Assembly: GCA_014799575.1 (NCBI GenBank) | Contig: JAAVHS010000020.1 | Location: 11,990-49,431, forward strand | Origin: Clostridiales bacterium | Lineage (GTDB): Bacteria; Bacillota; Clostridia; Christensenellales; UBA3700 | Length of the DNA: 37,442 nt | Direction: 5' to 3' | Shown here: piece after piece, positions 1-7,980 of the stretch | Position numbering within the stretch: position 1 is the first letter of the stretch | Layout of the letters: each line of letters starts with the position of its first letter | Translations under genes and position numbers: made by a program | The notes under the pieces: model-generated | Seen by the model: only the letters and a program-made list of their open reading frames with translations | Told to the model about the DNA's origin: nothing | Database searches by the model: none

Positions 1-212
1 GAGCCGTAAGACGAAATCGTCATAAAATCTATCTGCACAGGAGTTTTCATTGCGCGTACGAGATCGCAAAAAAACATTACGCTTCCTTTCAATACGCTTA
101 CCGCAAGCGGCTTTTTGCCCTCGAAACGCTTGTCCAGCCATTCGGCGGCTTGATTTACTTTGTCTTTAATTTGCTCTTCGGAAAGGAATATGCTTTGCAA
201 ATCTCCGTTCAT
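1..212 (-). CDS. hpt: Hypoxanthine phosphoribosyltransferase, N-terminal part (truncated by window edge)
   Basis: Purine salvage enzyme that joins hypoxanthine or guanine to PRPP in the cytoplasm. About 70 residues are visible. Reading leftward from an ATG at 212-210, the protein starts MNGDLQSIFLSEEQIKDKV and continues through VSVLKGSVMFFCDLVRAM to PVQIDFMTISSYGS. The LKGS (PRPP-binding loop) and the IDFM.xSSYGS segment are hallmarks of bacterial HPRT. The catalytic PRPP motif lies beyond the window. An AAAGGAG ribosome binding site precedes the ATG by about 8 nt. The gene is divergent from glmS. In many Firmicutes hpt sits beside tilS and ftsH; that side is not visible here. Confidence 0.9.
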   Translation of the reverse strand, partial: MNGDLQSIFLSEEQIKDKVNQAAEWLDKRFEGKKPLAVSVLKGSVMFFCDLVRAMKTPVQIDFMTISSYG

Positions 213-242
213 CTGAATTTCTCCTTTGTGAAACTTTTTATA

Positions 243-271
243 ATTATATCATATCTACTCGAAAAATGCAA
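243..271 (-). promoter_or_regulatory. Promoter of hpt
   Basis: On the minus strand: TTGCAT, 17-bp spacer, TATAAT with an extended TGA just upstream (TGATATAAT). The predicted transcript start is about 25 nt before the hpt ribosome binding site. Confidence 0.7.
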
Positions 272-301
272 CGAGCTATATTGAAAAGTACGTCGGATAG
301 G

Positions 302-344
302 TTGCCAAAATTTTTATATTAAAGTAAAATGAAATAGTTGGCAA
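302..344 (+). promoter_or_regulatory. Promoter of glmS with flanking inverted repeat
   Basis: TTGCCA (302-307), 17-bp spacer, TAAAAT (325-330). The -35 box is itself half of an inverted repeat, TTGCCAA (302-308) and TTGGCAA (338-344), which brackets the promoter and could be an operator. The leader to the glmS ATG is about 110 nt. It lacks the conserved core of a glmS ribozyme. Confidence 0.55.
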
Positions 345-447
345 TACCTTGTATCAACGCTTGAAGAGGGCGCATATATTGAAAAAAGGTCTTTTTCTTA
401 AAGAAAGAGAAATTGTTGTAATTCATTGCGAGGAGAAAGAGTAAATT

Positions 448-2262
448 ATGTGCGGAATCGTAGGCTATACCGGAACTCAGCAAGCAACTCCCATTTTGCT
501 TGACGGACTGAATCGTTTGGAATACCGCGGATACGATAGCAGCGGCATTGCTATTGTGAACGATAAAGAAATCGAAATTATGAAAATCAAGGGGCGTCTT
601 CGCGAACTTGAGAGAATTACCGAGGGCGTGAGCCCAATAGGCACGACGGGTATCGGACACACGCGTTGGGCAACGCATGGCGGTCCCAGCAACGAAAATG
701 CGCATCCTCATTACAGCCGTGACAAATCCTTTGCAGTGGTACATAACGGCATAATAGAAAACTATCTTGAAATGCGCGATTTTCTTTCCGAACGAGGTTT
801 TTCCTTCCGTTCGGAGACTGACACCGAAATCGTAGCTATGTTGTTGGAATACTACTACGAAGGGGACGTGCTTGACGCTATTATTAAAATGCGCAACAAG
901 ATTAAAGGCTCGTACGCTTTGGGAATAGTGCACCGTGGCGAAAGCGACGCTATTTACGCGTTACGCAAGGACTCTCCGCTTGTAATAGGTCTTGGAGAGG
1001 GGGAGAACTTCATCGCGTCGGATATCCCTGCTGCGCTTCCGTATACTCGCAAATTTATCATTCCCGACGAGAACGAAATCGCTCTGATTACGCCTGACAA
1101 CGTCACGATTTACAACCGCAATAAAGAGCAAATACAAAAGCCTGTGACCATATCCGATTTGAGCGTGGCGGATGCCGAAAAAGACGGATTCCCGCACTTT
1201 ATGTTAAAAGAGATACACGAGCAATCTGGGGCAATTCGCAAGACTGTGCACGACCGAATAACGCCCGACGGTATAAGGCTCGACCGTATTAAATTGGACG
1301 GGAGCAAAATTCGCAAGATTTTCGTCGTGGCTTGCGGTAGCGCTTATCATGCCGGAGTAGTGGGCAAGTACTTTATAGAAAAATACGCGCGCTTGGAAGT
1401 GGAAACCGACCTTGCCAGCGAATTTAGATACCGCGACCCGATCGTAGGACCTGATTGCTTGACAATCATTATCAGCCAATCGGGCGAGACCGCGGATTCT
1501 CTCGCCGCTTTGCGCGAGGCAAAACGGCGCGGTAGCCGAGTTTTGGCAATAGTAAACGTGGTGGATTCGAGTATTGCTCGCGAAGCGGACGACGTCTTAT
1601 ACACCCGCGCAGGACTTGAAATCGCGGTAGCCACAACGAAAGGCTACACTACGCAAGTCGCTGCGCTATGCTTGCTTGGGCTCAAACTCGCGCGTGACCG
1701 CGAAACTATTACGCAGGAGTTATACGACGAGTTGCTTTATGAACTTAAACAGACGCCTGAGACGCTTGCTCGATTTATAGACGACGTGAGCAACGTCGCG
1801 CAACATCTGGCGGGCAAATACTATACCGCATCCGACGCATATTTTATCGGGCGCGGCTATGACTGGGCGGCGGCTTTGGAAGGCGCGCTCAAACTCAAGG
1901 AAATATCGTATATTCACGCAGAGGCCTATGCGGCGGGCGAACTTAAACACGGAACTATTTCGCTGATAGAAAAGAATTCTTTGGTAATAGGTATAGCGAC
2001 AGAACCGACGTTGCTCGAAAAGACGCTTAGCAATATCAAAGAAGTACGCTCGCGCGGAGCAGCCGTCATCGGCATTACGGACGCTCCCGATTCAATAGGA
2101 GCGGAGTGCGACGATTTGATTGTTTTACCTAGCGGCAACAGCGCGTTCTCGTCTTTGTTTACCGCAGCGGCTTTGCAACTTTTTGCATACTATATCGCGG
2201 CTGCTCGCGGCGGCGATATCGACAAGCCGCGCAACTTGGCAAAGTCTGTAACGGTGGAATAA
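448..2262 (+). CDS. glmS: Glutamine-fructose-6-phosphate aminotransferase (isomerizing)
   Basis: Makes glucosamine-6-phosphate from fructose-6-phosphate and glutamine, the first committed step to UDP-GlcNAc and peptidoglycan. At 604 residues it has the normal family length. The N-terminal nucleophile Cys2 lies in MCGIVGYTG, beginning the class II glutaminase domain (about 1-220; GHTRWATHG and HNGIIENY visible). Two SIS sugar-isomerase domains follow; SQSGETADS marks the first, near residue 345. The C-terminus KPRNLAKSVTVE is the conserved tail that closes the sugar site. The start is supported by a GAGGAG box about 12 nt upstream and by the obligatory Cys at position 2. Monocistronic, with a strong terminator directly after it. 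Confidence 0.97.
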   Translation: MCGIVGYTGTQQATPILLDGLNRLEYRGYDSSGIAIVNDKEIEIMKIKGRLRELERITEGVSPIGTTGIGHTRWATHGGPSNENAHPHYSRDKSFAVVHNGIIENYLEMRDFLSERGFSFRSETDTEIVAMLLEYYYEGDVLDAIIKMRNKIKGSYALGIVHRGESDAIYALRKDSPLVIGLGEGENFIASDIPAALPYTRKFIIPDENEIALITPDNVTIYNRNKEQIQKPVTISDLSVADAEKDGFPHFMLKEIHEQSGAIRKTVHDRITPDGIRLDRIKLDGSKIRKIFVVACGSAYHAGVVGKYFIEKYARLEVETDLASEFRYRDPIVGPDCLTIIISQSGETADSLAALREAKRRGSRVLAIVNVVDSSIAREADDVLYTRAGLEIAVATTKGYTTQVAALCLLGLKLARDRETITQELYDELLYELKQTPETLARFIDDVSNVAQHLAGKYYTASDAYFIGRGYDWAAALEGALKLKEISYIHAEAYAAGELKHGTISLIEKNSLVIGIATEPTLLEKTLSNIKEVRSRGAAVIGITDAPDSIGAECDDLIVLPSGNSAFSSLFTAAALQLFAYYIAAARGGDIDKPRNLAKSVTVE

Positions 2263-2283
2263 GTATTTAAAGTTGAGTCAATG

Positions 2284-2315
2284 AAAAGAAGTTGCCATTC
2301 GGCAACTTCTTTTTT
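2284..2315 (+). terminator. Intrinsic terminator of glmS
   Basis: Perfect stem AAAGAAGTTGCC / GGCAACTTCTTT around the loop ATTC, followed by a T tract. It lies in the convergent gap between glmS and the alpha-mannosidase and may also work weakly on the other strand. Confidence 0.9.
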
Positions 2316-2347
2316 ATAGCGGAGCAATATTAACCTAAATCGAATTC

Positions 2348-5300
2348 TTACGGTTTATCCTTTTTTATAAATTTTATTAGTTTCAATTCAAAAGGTCTGA
2401 ATTCTAATATTTCATCAATATCGACGGTTTCATCTTCCATAACGTCAGTAATTCCCGATATTTCATATCCTTCAAAACTTACGGAACATTTTTCAATACT
2501 TTCGCTGCAATTATACAAACGCAAAACGGCCCCGCGATTATCATCGGATATTTTTACAGATTCAAGAATTATATTTGCATTATCACACGCAAATGGAGCG
2601 AAATCATCTAAGTTATCAACGCCTTGTACGATAACAGGCTCGTTGTTCACTTGATAAGCGTACTTGTAGGTTTCGGAAGAGAGCCTACCGCTATGCGTAT
2701 ATATTGCAAGTTTCAAAGTATGTGTTCCTTGGTCGACGTTCTTTCCCGGGCCTCCGAGCGGACTTCTGATTAAGTCAACGTCAATCACATTGCCTTTGCA
2801 TCTATAACCGTACTTGCAATCATTGAGAATGGAAATTCCGTATTCATCATTACTAATATCTACAAATTTTTGACCGGATACTTCAAACTGCGCTTTTTCA
2901 ACGCTGTTATTTTCGGTTGTTGCGCGTTTGATATGCCCGAAAGGAACGTTAAAACTACATTCATCACTGATTATGTCGACAGGGAATGCGACGCGCATCA
3001 TTTTACGCTTTTGGTGACAGTCAATCGTCAAATTCATATCGAGGATTTCACTGTTTTGCGCGAGGCTATAGACACATTTGATTGTACTTGCGCCAAGCCT
3101 GAACGTGCCTGTCGCTGTTGCGAGAGCGCCGTCAAGTCTGATTTCAAACGATTTGCATTTTGCATCCGATCGGCAGTTTTGGTAATGAATTGGATGAATA
3201 TCCCAGCAATTGCCGATATCCGTATAACTTGAAAATACGCCCATTTTCTTACCGCGCGGGATAAATTCACGATTGATAGTTTTATCAAAAAGCGAAACGA
3301 TACAGCCCTTTTTAAATTTAACGCGTAGTTTTTCATTCTCGATTGTATCATTTGTTATTTTGATTGTAAACTCATTTATCTTTTTCATATTAGCTACGGC
3401 AACAAATCCCATTGCGGGCGCAGAGTAAGCGTACCAATTGTCATCTATTTTGGAGATGCCGTTTTGCGCGAAAGAATTGAGATTAAGAATTCCTTTGCCG
3501 AAAAGTCCATTGGATAGGTTATCTATTCCGAAATTAAGCCTGTCAAGTATGGTTTCGTATCTTGCGACACTTTCATCATAAACTCTATTGATCGATGAAC
3601 CGGGCAGAATATCGTGGAATTGATAAAGCAATACTTCTTTCCAAAGTTTTTCCAATTCGTCGCTTGAGATAGGGAGTTCAATATTGCGATTCTTGGCAAG
3701 CAGCATAAGATATTCGTAATTTTTCAAAGCAAATTCGCATTTACGGTTATACTTTTTATTTTTGCTTTGCGTTGTGTACGTGCCTTGATGCCTCTCAAGA
3801 TAGAGTTCGCCAATATGCGTAGGATAATCGGTTTTTCCGTCATCAAGAATTTTGAAACTATCCAAGGCTTTTTTTGGCGTTACCTTAGGTATATTTGCAA
3901 TGTCCTTAAAACGGCGCATACGTTCTATATGCTCGTATCCCGGTCCTGCGCCGCCGTCGCCGATACCGTAAAGCATGATTGCATGATCGCTGATTGAGCG
4001 CTCCTGATAATTTTTCTCTCCGAATTTTAGATGATGTCCGCTAACCGGACCGTTGTACGTATCATCGGGGAGCATATGCGCAAATACTTCAGACCCATCT
4101 GGCGACTGCCATTTGAAAGTATGATACGGAAATTTATTTACTGTATTCCAACTCAATTTCTGTGTGAGGAAATAGGGAACTCCTGCAAGTTTCATGACTT
4201 GCGGAAGGCATGCGGAATAGCCAAAACTATCCGGCAACCACAGGATTTTCATATCTTGAGAGAATTCCTCGCGGAAAAATTTTTTGCCGTAATAGAATTG
4301 CCTTATCATGCTTTCGCCGCTGATGAGATTGGAATCCATTTCTACCCACGTTGCGCCCTGTACGTCCCAATTAGGCGTTTTTGCCGCCTCTATTACACGC
4401 TCATAAAGATGGGGATAACCTTCTTTAATCCAATCGTAAAGCTGAGCCTGCGACGCGCCGAAAATATAATCGGGATATTTTTCAATATTATGCAATTGAG
4501 AACTGAAAGTGCGCGCGCCTTTCCGTTTGCTTTCTCTAATAGGCCATTTCCACGCAAGGTCAAGATGGGCGTGACCGACTGCGAAATATTCAAACGGTTT
4601 GCCGTTGTTCTTTTGTTCAAGAAGCGGGGCAATTTGTTTTCGTAAATCAATAGCCGTTTCATCGGTTATCTTTCTATATGAGCGCAACAATCTCTTACAC
4701 AGTTTGTAGATATCTTTCGCGTATTCACCGTTATTGGTATCATATACAGATATCAATACTTGCAAATCATAGGCAAGCGCGCGGATATTATCATTACGTA
4801 CCGCAACGCAAGCCTCAGCTATAGCCGCTCTTTTTTTAAGATTTCCGAACAAATCGTTTGCGGCCGCATCTACCCATAAATCAACGATACCGTTTGTTGA
4901 AAAATCATCAACGACGCGTTTTACAGGAAATCCCAAAGAATAATCAAAATGCGAAGCAGAGCACGTAATTGATTGTACTTCCGTGCCGTCGGCCTTGCAT
5001 ACCAATCCTTCTCCTCCGAGATTTAAAAGATAAACGATATTTTTACCGTCGGGGATAGAAGGAATTTTGCCCGTGACATGAAACCATGCGCAATCAAAAT
5101 TGTTTTTGGCCCATACGTCGCCGACCTTGATATTTTCTATTTTTCTTCCCGAAAAACGTTCTTCAAACGTCAAAGGCTCATTGCTTACGTATGCGGTCAT
5201 CTCAAGATTCGCAATAGGCGTGTAGGATATATCAAACAAGTAATCAATCATCACATCAATTCGTTGTCGATTTATCATATCATAGACGTGTAGTCCGCCT

Positions 5301-5377
5301 TTGTCTTTACGGCTTGTATTGATGCGTTTTATTTTGTTGTAAAAGCCGATTGCTTTTTGGGTAAACGTTTTTTTCAT
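2348..5377 (-). CDS. Glycoside hydrolase family 38 alpha-mannosidase
   Basis: Retaining alpha-mannosidase that cleaves mannose from glycans, probably cytosolic since no signal peptide is visible. At 1009 residues it fits bacterial GH38. The zinc site motif HAHLDLAW sits at 269-276 (H269, H271, D273) and the nucleophile region LPDSFGYSAC at 381-390 (D383). The C-terminal beta-domain (about 640-1009) is typical. The start is uncertain: no clear Shine-Dalgarno precedes the ATG at 5377, and an internal Met at residue 34, preceded by GGCGGA, is an alternative. The gene is visibly AT-richer than its neighbours (sampled lines near 38% GC against near 58% in parts of glmS), stands alone, and abuts a tRNA gene. 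This suggests acquisition by transfer, but that is inference. The substrate (host N-glycan, yeast mannan or mannosylglycerate) cannot be told from sequence. Confidence 0.9.
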   Translation of the reverse strand: MKKTFTQKAIGFYNKIKRINTSRKDKGGLHVYDMINRQRIDVMIDYLFDISYTPIANLEMTAYVSNEPLTFEERFSGRKIENIKVGDVWAKNNFDCAWFHVTGKIPSIPDGKNIVYLLNLGGEGLVCKADGTEVQSITCSASHFDYSLGFPVKRVVDDFSTNGIVDLWVDAAANDLFGNLKKRAAIAEACVAVRNDNIRALAYDLQVLISVYDTNNGEYAKDIYKLCKRLLRSYRKITDETAIDLRKQIAPLLEQKNNGKPFEYFAVGHAHLDLAWKWPIRESKRKGARTFSSQLHNIEKYPDYIFGASQAQLYDWIKEGYPHLYERVIEAAKTPNWDVQGATWVEMDSNLISGESMIRQFYYGKKFFREEFSQDMKILWLPDSFGYSACLPQVMKLAGVPYFLTQKLSWNTVNKFPYHTFKWQSPDGSEVFAHMLPDDTYNGPVSGHHLKFGEKNYQERSISDHAIMLYGIGDGGAGPGYEHIERMRRFKDIANIPKVTPKKALDSFKILDDGKTDYPTHIGELYLERHQGTYTTQSKNKKYNRKCEFALKNYEYLMLLAKNRNIELPISSDELEKLWKEVLLYQFHDILPGSSINRVYDESVARYETILDRLNFGIDNLSNGLFGKGILNLNSFAQNGISKIDDNWYAYSAPAMGFVAVANMKKINEFTIKITNDTIENEKLRVKFKKGCIVSLFDKTINREFIPRGKKMGVFSSYTDIGNCWDIHPIHYQNCRSDAKCKSFEIRLDGALATATGTFRLGASTIKCVYSLAQNSEILDMNLTIDCHQKRKMMRVAFPVDIISDECSFNVPFGHIKRATTENNSVEKAQFEVSGQKFVDISNDEYGISILNDCKYGYRCKGNVIDVDLIRSPLGGPGKNVDQGTHTLKLAIYTHSGRLSSETYKYAYQVNNEPVIVQGVDNLDDFAPFACDNANIILESVKISDDNRGAVLRLYNCSESIEKCSVSFEGYEISGITDVMEDETVDIDEILEFRPFELKLIKFIKKDKP

Positions 5378-5446
5378 AATGCATTCTGTTAAGTTTTATC
5401 AACCGCAATTGAAAAACTTAGCAATTCCCCCTTTTTGCCTAACAGT

Positions 5447-5475
5447 ATTATATCACAATAAAATTAGTCTGTCAT
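5447..5475 (-). promoter_or_regulatory. Promoter of the alpha-mannosidase gene
   Basis: Minus strand: ATGACA (-35), 17-bp spacer, TGATATAAT (extended -10). The predicted leader is about 60 nt and contains AAAGGGGG but no well-placed ribosome binding site next to the annotated ATG. Confidence 0.65.
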
Positions 5476-5573
5476 TATAATAAATCACGTTCTTTTTTAG
5501 ATATAAAAATGTGGCGTCGCTATTTCTATATCGCGATTTTGTAACTATGAAAAGGAATTGTAGTAAAAGCAGA

Positions 5574-5616
5574 GTAATAGAAAAAGTGAGATGGGCTACA
5601 TCTCACTTTCTATTAC
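5574..5616 (-). terminator. Intrinsic terminator downstream of tRNA-Ser
   Basis: Read on the minus strand: GTGAGATG, loop TAGCC, CATCTCAC followed by TTTTT. The pairing extends outward (GTAATAGAAA with TTTTTCTATTAC, two-base bulge), giving an almost perfect 18-bp arm. Confidence 0.8.
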
Positions 5617-5641
5617 TAGCCAAAAGACAACTTCTTGGCTA
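5617..5641 (-). terminator. Hairpin directly after the tRNA-Ser 3' end
   Basis: TAGCCAAGAAG / CTTTTGGCTA stem begins at the base next to the encoded CCA. It precedes the stronger terminator and may be a processing or termination signal. Confidence 0.5.
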
Positions 5642-5732
5642 TGGCGGAGAAAGAGGGATTTGAACCCTCGCTACGCTTTCACGTACTACTCCCTTAGCAG
5701 GGGAGCCCCTTCGGCCTCTTGGGTATTTCTCC
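5642..5732 (-). tRNA. tRNA-Ser (anticodon GCU)
   Basis: 91 nt on the minus strand, with CCA encoded. The acceptor stem GGAGAAA (5' end at 5732) pairs with TTTCTCC, followed by discriminator G and CCA. The anticodon stem CTCCC / GGGAG encloses loop CTGCTAA, giving anticodon GCU (codons AGU/AGC). A long type II variable arm (TACG-TGAAAG-CGTA) and a T arm GAGGG-TTCAAAT-CCCTC are present, as expected for serine tRNA. Confidence 0.97.
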
Positions 5733-5771
5733 AAAGTAAATTGATTGAGTATTGTTGCGTATTGCAAAAGT

Positions 5772-5800
5772 ATAATAGCATATTTTTTAGTGCTTGTCAA
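5772..5800 (-). promoter_or_regulatory. Promoter of tRNA-Ser
   Basis: Minus strand: consensus TTGACA, 17-bp spacer, TATTAT with extended TGC upstream. Strong, as expected for a stable RNA. Confidence 0.75.
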
Positions 5801-6038
5801 AATATTTTTCTATATTTGTAAAGACAATTTGAAAAGACGGTTGGAAATCGTTGGTTGCGCGGTGTCGAAAAGAGTCGATAAATTGTATAAAAACGTGGAA
5901 TTTCGATTTGTGACGACGGCATTTCGATTTGTGAATTTTGACAAATTTACAAATAGGTATATTTGTGATTTGGTTATACAAATTTGTAAAAAAATTGAAA
6001 AATATTGAAATTTATGCAAAAAATTTTCGTGTTTCTCA
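5801..6038. other. AT-rich intergenic stretch with short direct repeat
   Basis: No convincing gene in either strand. The 14-bp word ATTTCGATTTGTGA occurs at 5900-5913 and again at 5921-5934, a 21-bp period. Several CAAATTT/ATTTGT words nearby make weak palindromes. Nothing here matches an RNA family I recognise. Confidence 0.4.
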
Positions 6039-6067
6039 TTGAATTTAGCAAAATTATGTGTTAAACT
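6039..6067 (+). promoter_or_regulatory. Promoter upstream of the DUF1508 gene
   Basis: TTGAAT, 17-bp spacer, TAAACT preceded by TGT (extended -10). Predicted transcript start near 6074, about 125 nt before the DUF1508 ATG. Confidence 0.55.
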
Positions 6068-6081
6068 AATAGTGTAATTGT

Positions 6082-6216
6082 GTGAAAAACTTGCTCAATG
6101 CATTTTTTAGAAAGCAATTGACTAGAATAATAGATGAACAAAAGCGAGAAATAGCAGAGTTAAATCCGAAGAAATATATTAGGAACGGGAGGACGGCAAA
6201 ATGGCAAAAGTTGTAG
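6082..6216 (+). CDS. Possible small protein (44 aa) overlapping the DUF1508 start
   Basis: Open frame from GTG at 6082 to TAG at 6216. It begins VKNLLNAFFRKQLTRI and ends with RNGRTAKWQKL. It is highly charged with an amphipathic N-terminal half and overlaps the DUF1508 gene by 16 nt in another frame. No Shine-Dalgarno is visible and the GTG is only about 8 nt from the predicted transcript start, so it would be near-leaderless. I do not recognise it. It may be an upstream ORF coupling translation into DUF1508, or chance. Confidence 0.22.
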   Translation: MKNLLNAFFRKQLTRIIDEQKREIAELNPKKYIRNGRTAKWQKL

Positions 6217-6611
6217 AGAATGAAAGAAGAGGTAGATTCGTATACAGAAAGACCGAGAAGGGTAATTACGTTTACAAATTGTATGCCGCTAACCATAAAG
6301 TTATTGCAACGAACGGAGGCACGTATTCTTCGCTCGGAGCGTTGAAGACGGGTATCAACAGCGTCATTAACAATGCCGAAACCGCGCCTATTGAGGACTG
6401 GACTTTGGTCAACGTAGTTGAGCAGAAATGTCCGAAGTGGGTTATCTTCCTTGATGCAAGAGGCGAATATAGATTTAGACTTTTGGCTTCCAACGGTCAA
6501 GTAGTTTGCACGCCCAACGACGGATATCTTTCCAAAGACGCTTGCAAGGTAGGTATGAAGTCTATCGCAAGAACCGCCGCCACCGCAATCGTCGTTGCCG
6601 ACGAGGACTAA
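6201..6611 (+). CDS. DUF1508 (YegP-type) protein with two tandem repeats
   Basis: 136-residue cytoplasmic protein made of two copies of the DUF1508/UPF0339 unit. The first spans about residues 11-57 (GRFVYRKTEKGNYVYKLYAA, then a threonine/serine-rich turn and LKTGINSV). The second spans about 74-130 (WVIFLDARGEYRFRLLAS, then GYLSKDACKVGMKSI). The second copy is closer to the family consensus (GEYRFRL.A.NG, GY.SK.ACK.GI.S). The biochemical role of the family is poorly defined. A good GGGAGG box precedes the ATG. Monocistronic or coupled to the small ORF before it, and closed by its own terminator. Confidence 0.85.
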   Translation: MAKVVENERRGRFVYRKTEKGNYVYKLYAANHKVIATNGGTYSSLGALKTGINSVINNAETAPIEDWTLVNVVEQKCPKWVIFLDARGEYRFRLLASNGQVVCTPNDGYLSKDACKVGMKSIARTAATAIVVADED

Positions 6612-6629
6612 TTTTAAAAAATAGTAGAG

Positions 6630-6657
6630 AAAAAGCGAGCCGCAAGGTTCGCTTTTT
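6630..6657 (+). terminator. Bidirectional terminator between DUF1508 gene and rlmI
   Basis: AAAAAGCGAGCC, loop GCAA, GGTTCGCTTTTT, one G-T pair. A run on one side and T run on the other suit both converging genes. Confidence 0.85.
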
Positions 6658-6697
6658 GTATTGCAAAAAATATGATTTTTTCTTTCATTTCGTGACG

Positions 6698-7867
6698 TCA
6701 CATCACTTGCATTACGAAGAATTTAAGGTAAAGGCTTTCGTCGGTGGAAAGCATTGACGGATGGTCGGGCGATTGCGTGCGTATCTCGACGATACGAACC
6801 TTTCGACCGCTTTCGCGCGCCGCGTCGCAAAGCATATTTTGGAATAGCGGAAACGTCATATAATGCGAGCAGGACGACGAGATAAGGTAGCCGCCGCTCT
6901 TGACGAGTTTCATTCCCAATATATTGATGTCTTTATAGCCTTTATAAGCGTTTTTGACCTCGCTTGCGCTTTTGCAAAAAGCGGGCGGATCGAGTATAAT
7001 CGTATCGAAAGTCTTGCCCTCTCTTTTAAACTGACGAAGAACTTCGAAGACGTCGCCTTGCATAGTCGTAATATTGGAAAGATTATTGAGCATAGCGTTT
7101 TGTCTGACATCGGAAAGCGCTTGTTCGGAAATATCCAAAGAGATTACGTTGTTTGCGCCTGCAATAGCGCAGTTGAGCGAAAAGCCGCCCGAATTGCAAA
7201 AGCAGTCGAGCACTTCGCGATCTTTGGAATATCTGCGCAAAGCAAAGCGGTTTTCCTTTTGGTCGAGGAAATATCCCGTCTTCTGTCCGTTCTCCAAATC
7301 TACGAGCATTTTCAGCCCGTTTTCTTCAATTATTACTTTGGCGTCGAAATCGCCGTAAATCTTGCCTTTACGCAATGGCAGTCCCTCTTTTTCTCTGACG
7401 AGTACGTCGCTGCGCTCATAGATACCGCGAGGATTGAAAATATCTATTAAGGCTTTGATAATGATATCTTTATTCTTTTCAATACCCAAAGAGAGCAATT
7501 GTACGCTCAGTACGTCTGCGTACTTGTCGACGATAAGGGCGGGCAGGTTGTCGCTTTCGGCGAAAACTACGCGATAGCAGTTGTCATAACCGAGCGCGAG
7601 ACGGTAGTCGTTGGCTTTCTTAATAGCGTTGTAATAATAATCGTAATCGGGGATTGATTCGTCCCTAATGAAAATACGCACTAGTATTTTGGAAAGGTGG
7701 TTGATATATCCCTTGCCGATGTAGCGACCGTTGAAGTCGTACACGGTGGCGAGAGAGCCGTTTTTGTCCTTGCCTTCAATGCGCGCAACTTCGTTGGCGT
7801 AGACCCACGGATGACCTGCGACAATGCGCTTTTCTTCGTTATTTTTCAAATATACGTTGTATGGCAT
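6698..7867 (-). CDS. rlmI: RlmI-type 23S rRNA (cytosine-C5) methyltransferase
   Basis: SAM-dependent methyltransferase expected to modify a cytosine of 23S rRNA (C1962 in E. coli). At 389 residues it matches the family. An N-terminal PUA RNA-binding domain (about 1-80; HPWVYANEV is the usual signature) is followed by an EEHEH-like linker and a Rossmann methyltransferase domain with VLDCFCNSGGFSLNCAIAGA (SAM motif I), LDISEQAL, and the catalytic ILDPPAFCKS near residue 293. The C-terminal SSCSHYM is also characteristic. The start lacks a Shine-Dalgarno; a perfect promoter ends 6 nt before the ATG, so the mRNA is probably leaderless. Divergent from malQ. A paralogous family member with another target base is possible. 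Confidence 0.88.
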   Translation of the reverse strand: MPYNVYLKNNEEKRIVAGHPWVYANEVARIEGKDKNGSLATVYDFNGRYIGKGYINHLSKILVRIFIRDESIPDYDYYYNAIKKANDYRLALGYDNCYRVVFAESDNLPALIVDKYADVLSVQLLSLGIEKNKDIIIKALIDIFNPRGIYERSDVLVREKEGLPLRKGKIYGDFDAKVIIEENGLKMLVDLENGQKTGYFLDQKENRFALRRYSKDREVLDCFCNSGGFSLNCAIAGANNVISLDISEQALSDVRQNAMLNNLSNITTMQGDVFEVLRQFKREGKTFDTIILDPPAFCKSASEVKNAYKGYKDINILGMKLVKSGGYLISSSCSHYMTFPLFQNMLCDAARESGRKVRIVEIRTQSPDHPSMLSTDESLYLKFFVMQVM

Positions 7868-7873
7868 AAGTCA

Positions 7874-7902
7874 ATTATATCACTTGTATGCAAGAAAAGC
7901 AA
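7874..7902 (-). promoter_or_regulatory. Promoter abutting the rlmI start codon (leaderless)
   Basis: Minus strand: TTGCTT, 17-bp spacer, TGATATAAT, then six bases and the ATG. The normal +1 position falls on the A of the start codon. Confidence 0.75.
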
Positions 7903-7912
7903 ACAAAGCGTA

Positions 7913-7941
7913 TTGCAATCGCTCTCAATATGTAGTAATAT
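7913..7941 (+). promoter_or_regulatory. Promoter of malQ
   Basis: TTGCAA, 17-bp spacer, TAATAT; two further TATAAT boxes lie just downstream, so the exact -10 is uncertain. It is back to back with the rlmI promoter, with -35 boxes about 10 bp apart. Confidence 0.5.
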
Positions 7942-7980
7942 ATAATAAATATAATTTAACAATATTAAGGACATTATTTT

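Noticed and set aside
331..447. glmS ribozyme in the glmS leader
   Set aside because: Leader is about 110 nt and lacks the conserved core and cleavage-site context; only a passing GGGCGC word is present.
2348..2446. Frameshift or truncation of the alpha-mannosidase
   Set aside because: The frame is continuous, both catalytic motifs are intact and the length is normal.
5574..5732. Attachment site of an integrative element at tRNA-Ser
   Set aside because: No integrase gene and no second copy of the tRNA 3' end in the window; kept only as a transfer hint for the mannosidase gene.
5900..5934. CRISPR-like or iteron repeat
   Set aside because: Only two copies of a 14-bp AT-rich word with a 7-bp gap; no array, no replication gene nearby.
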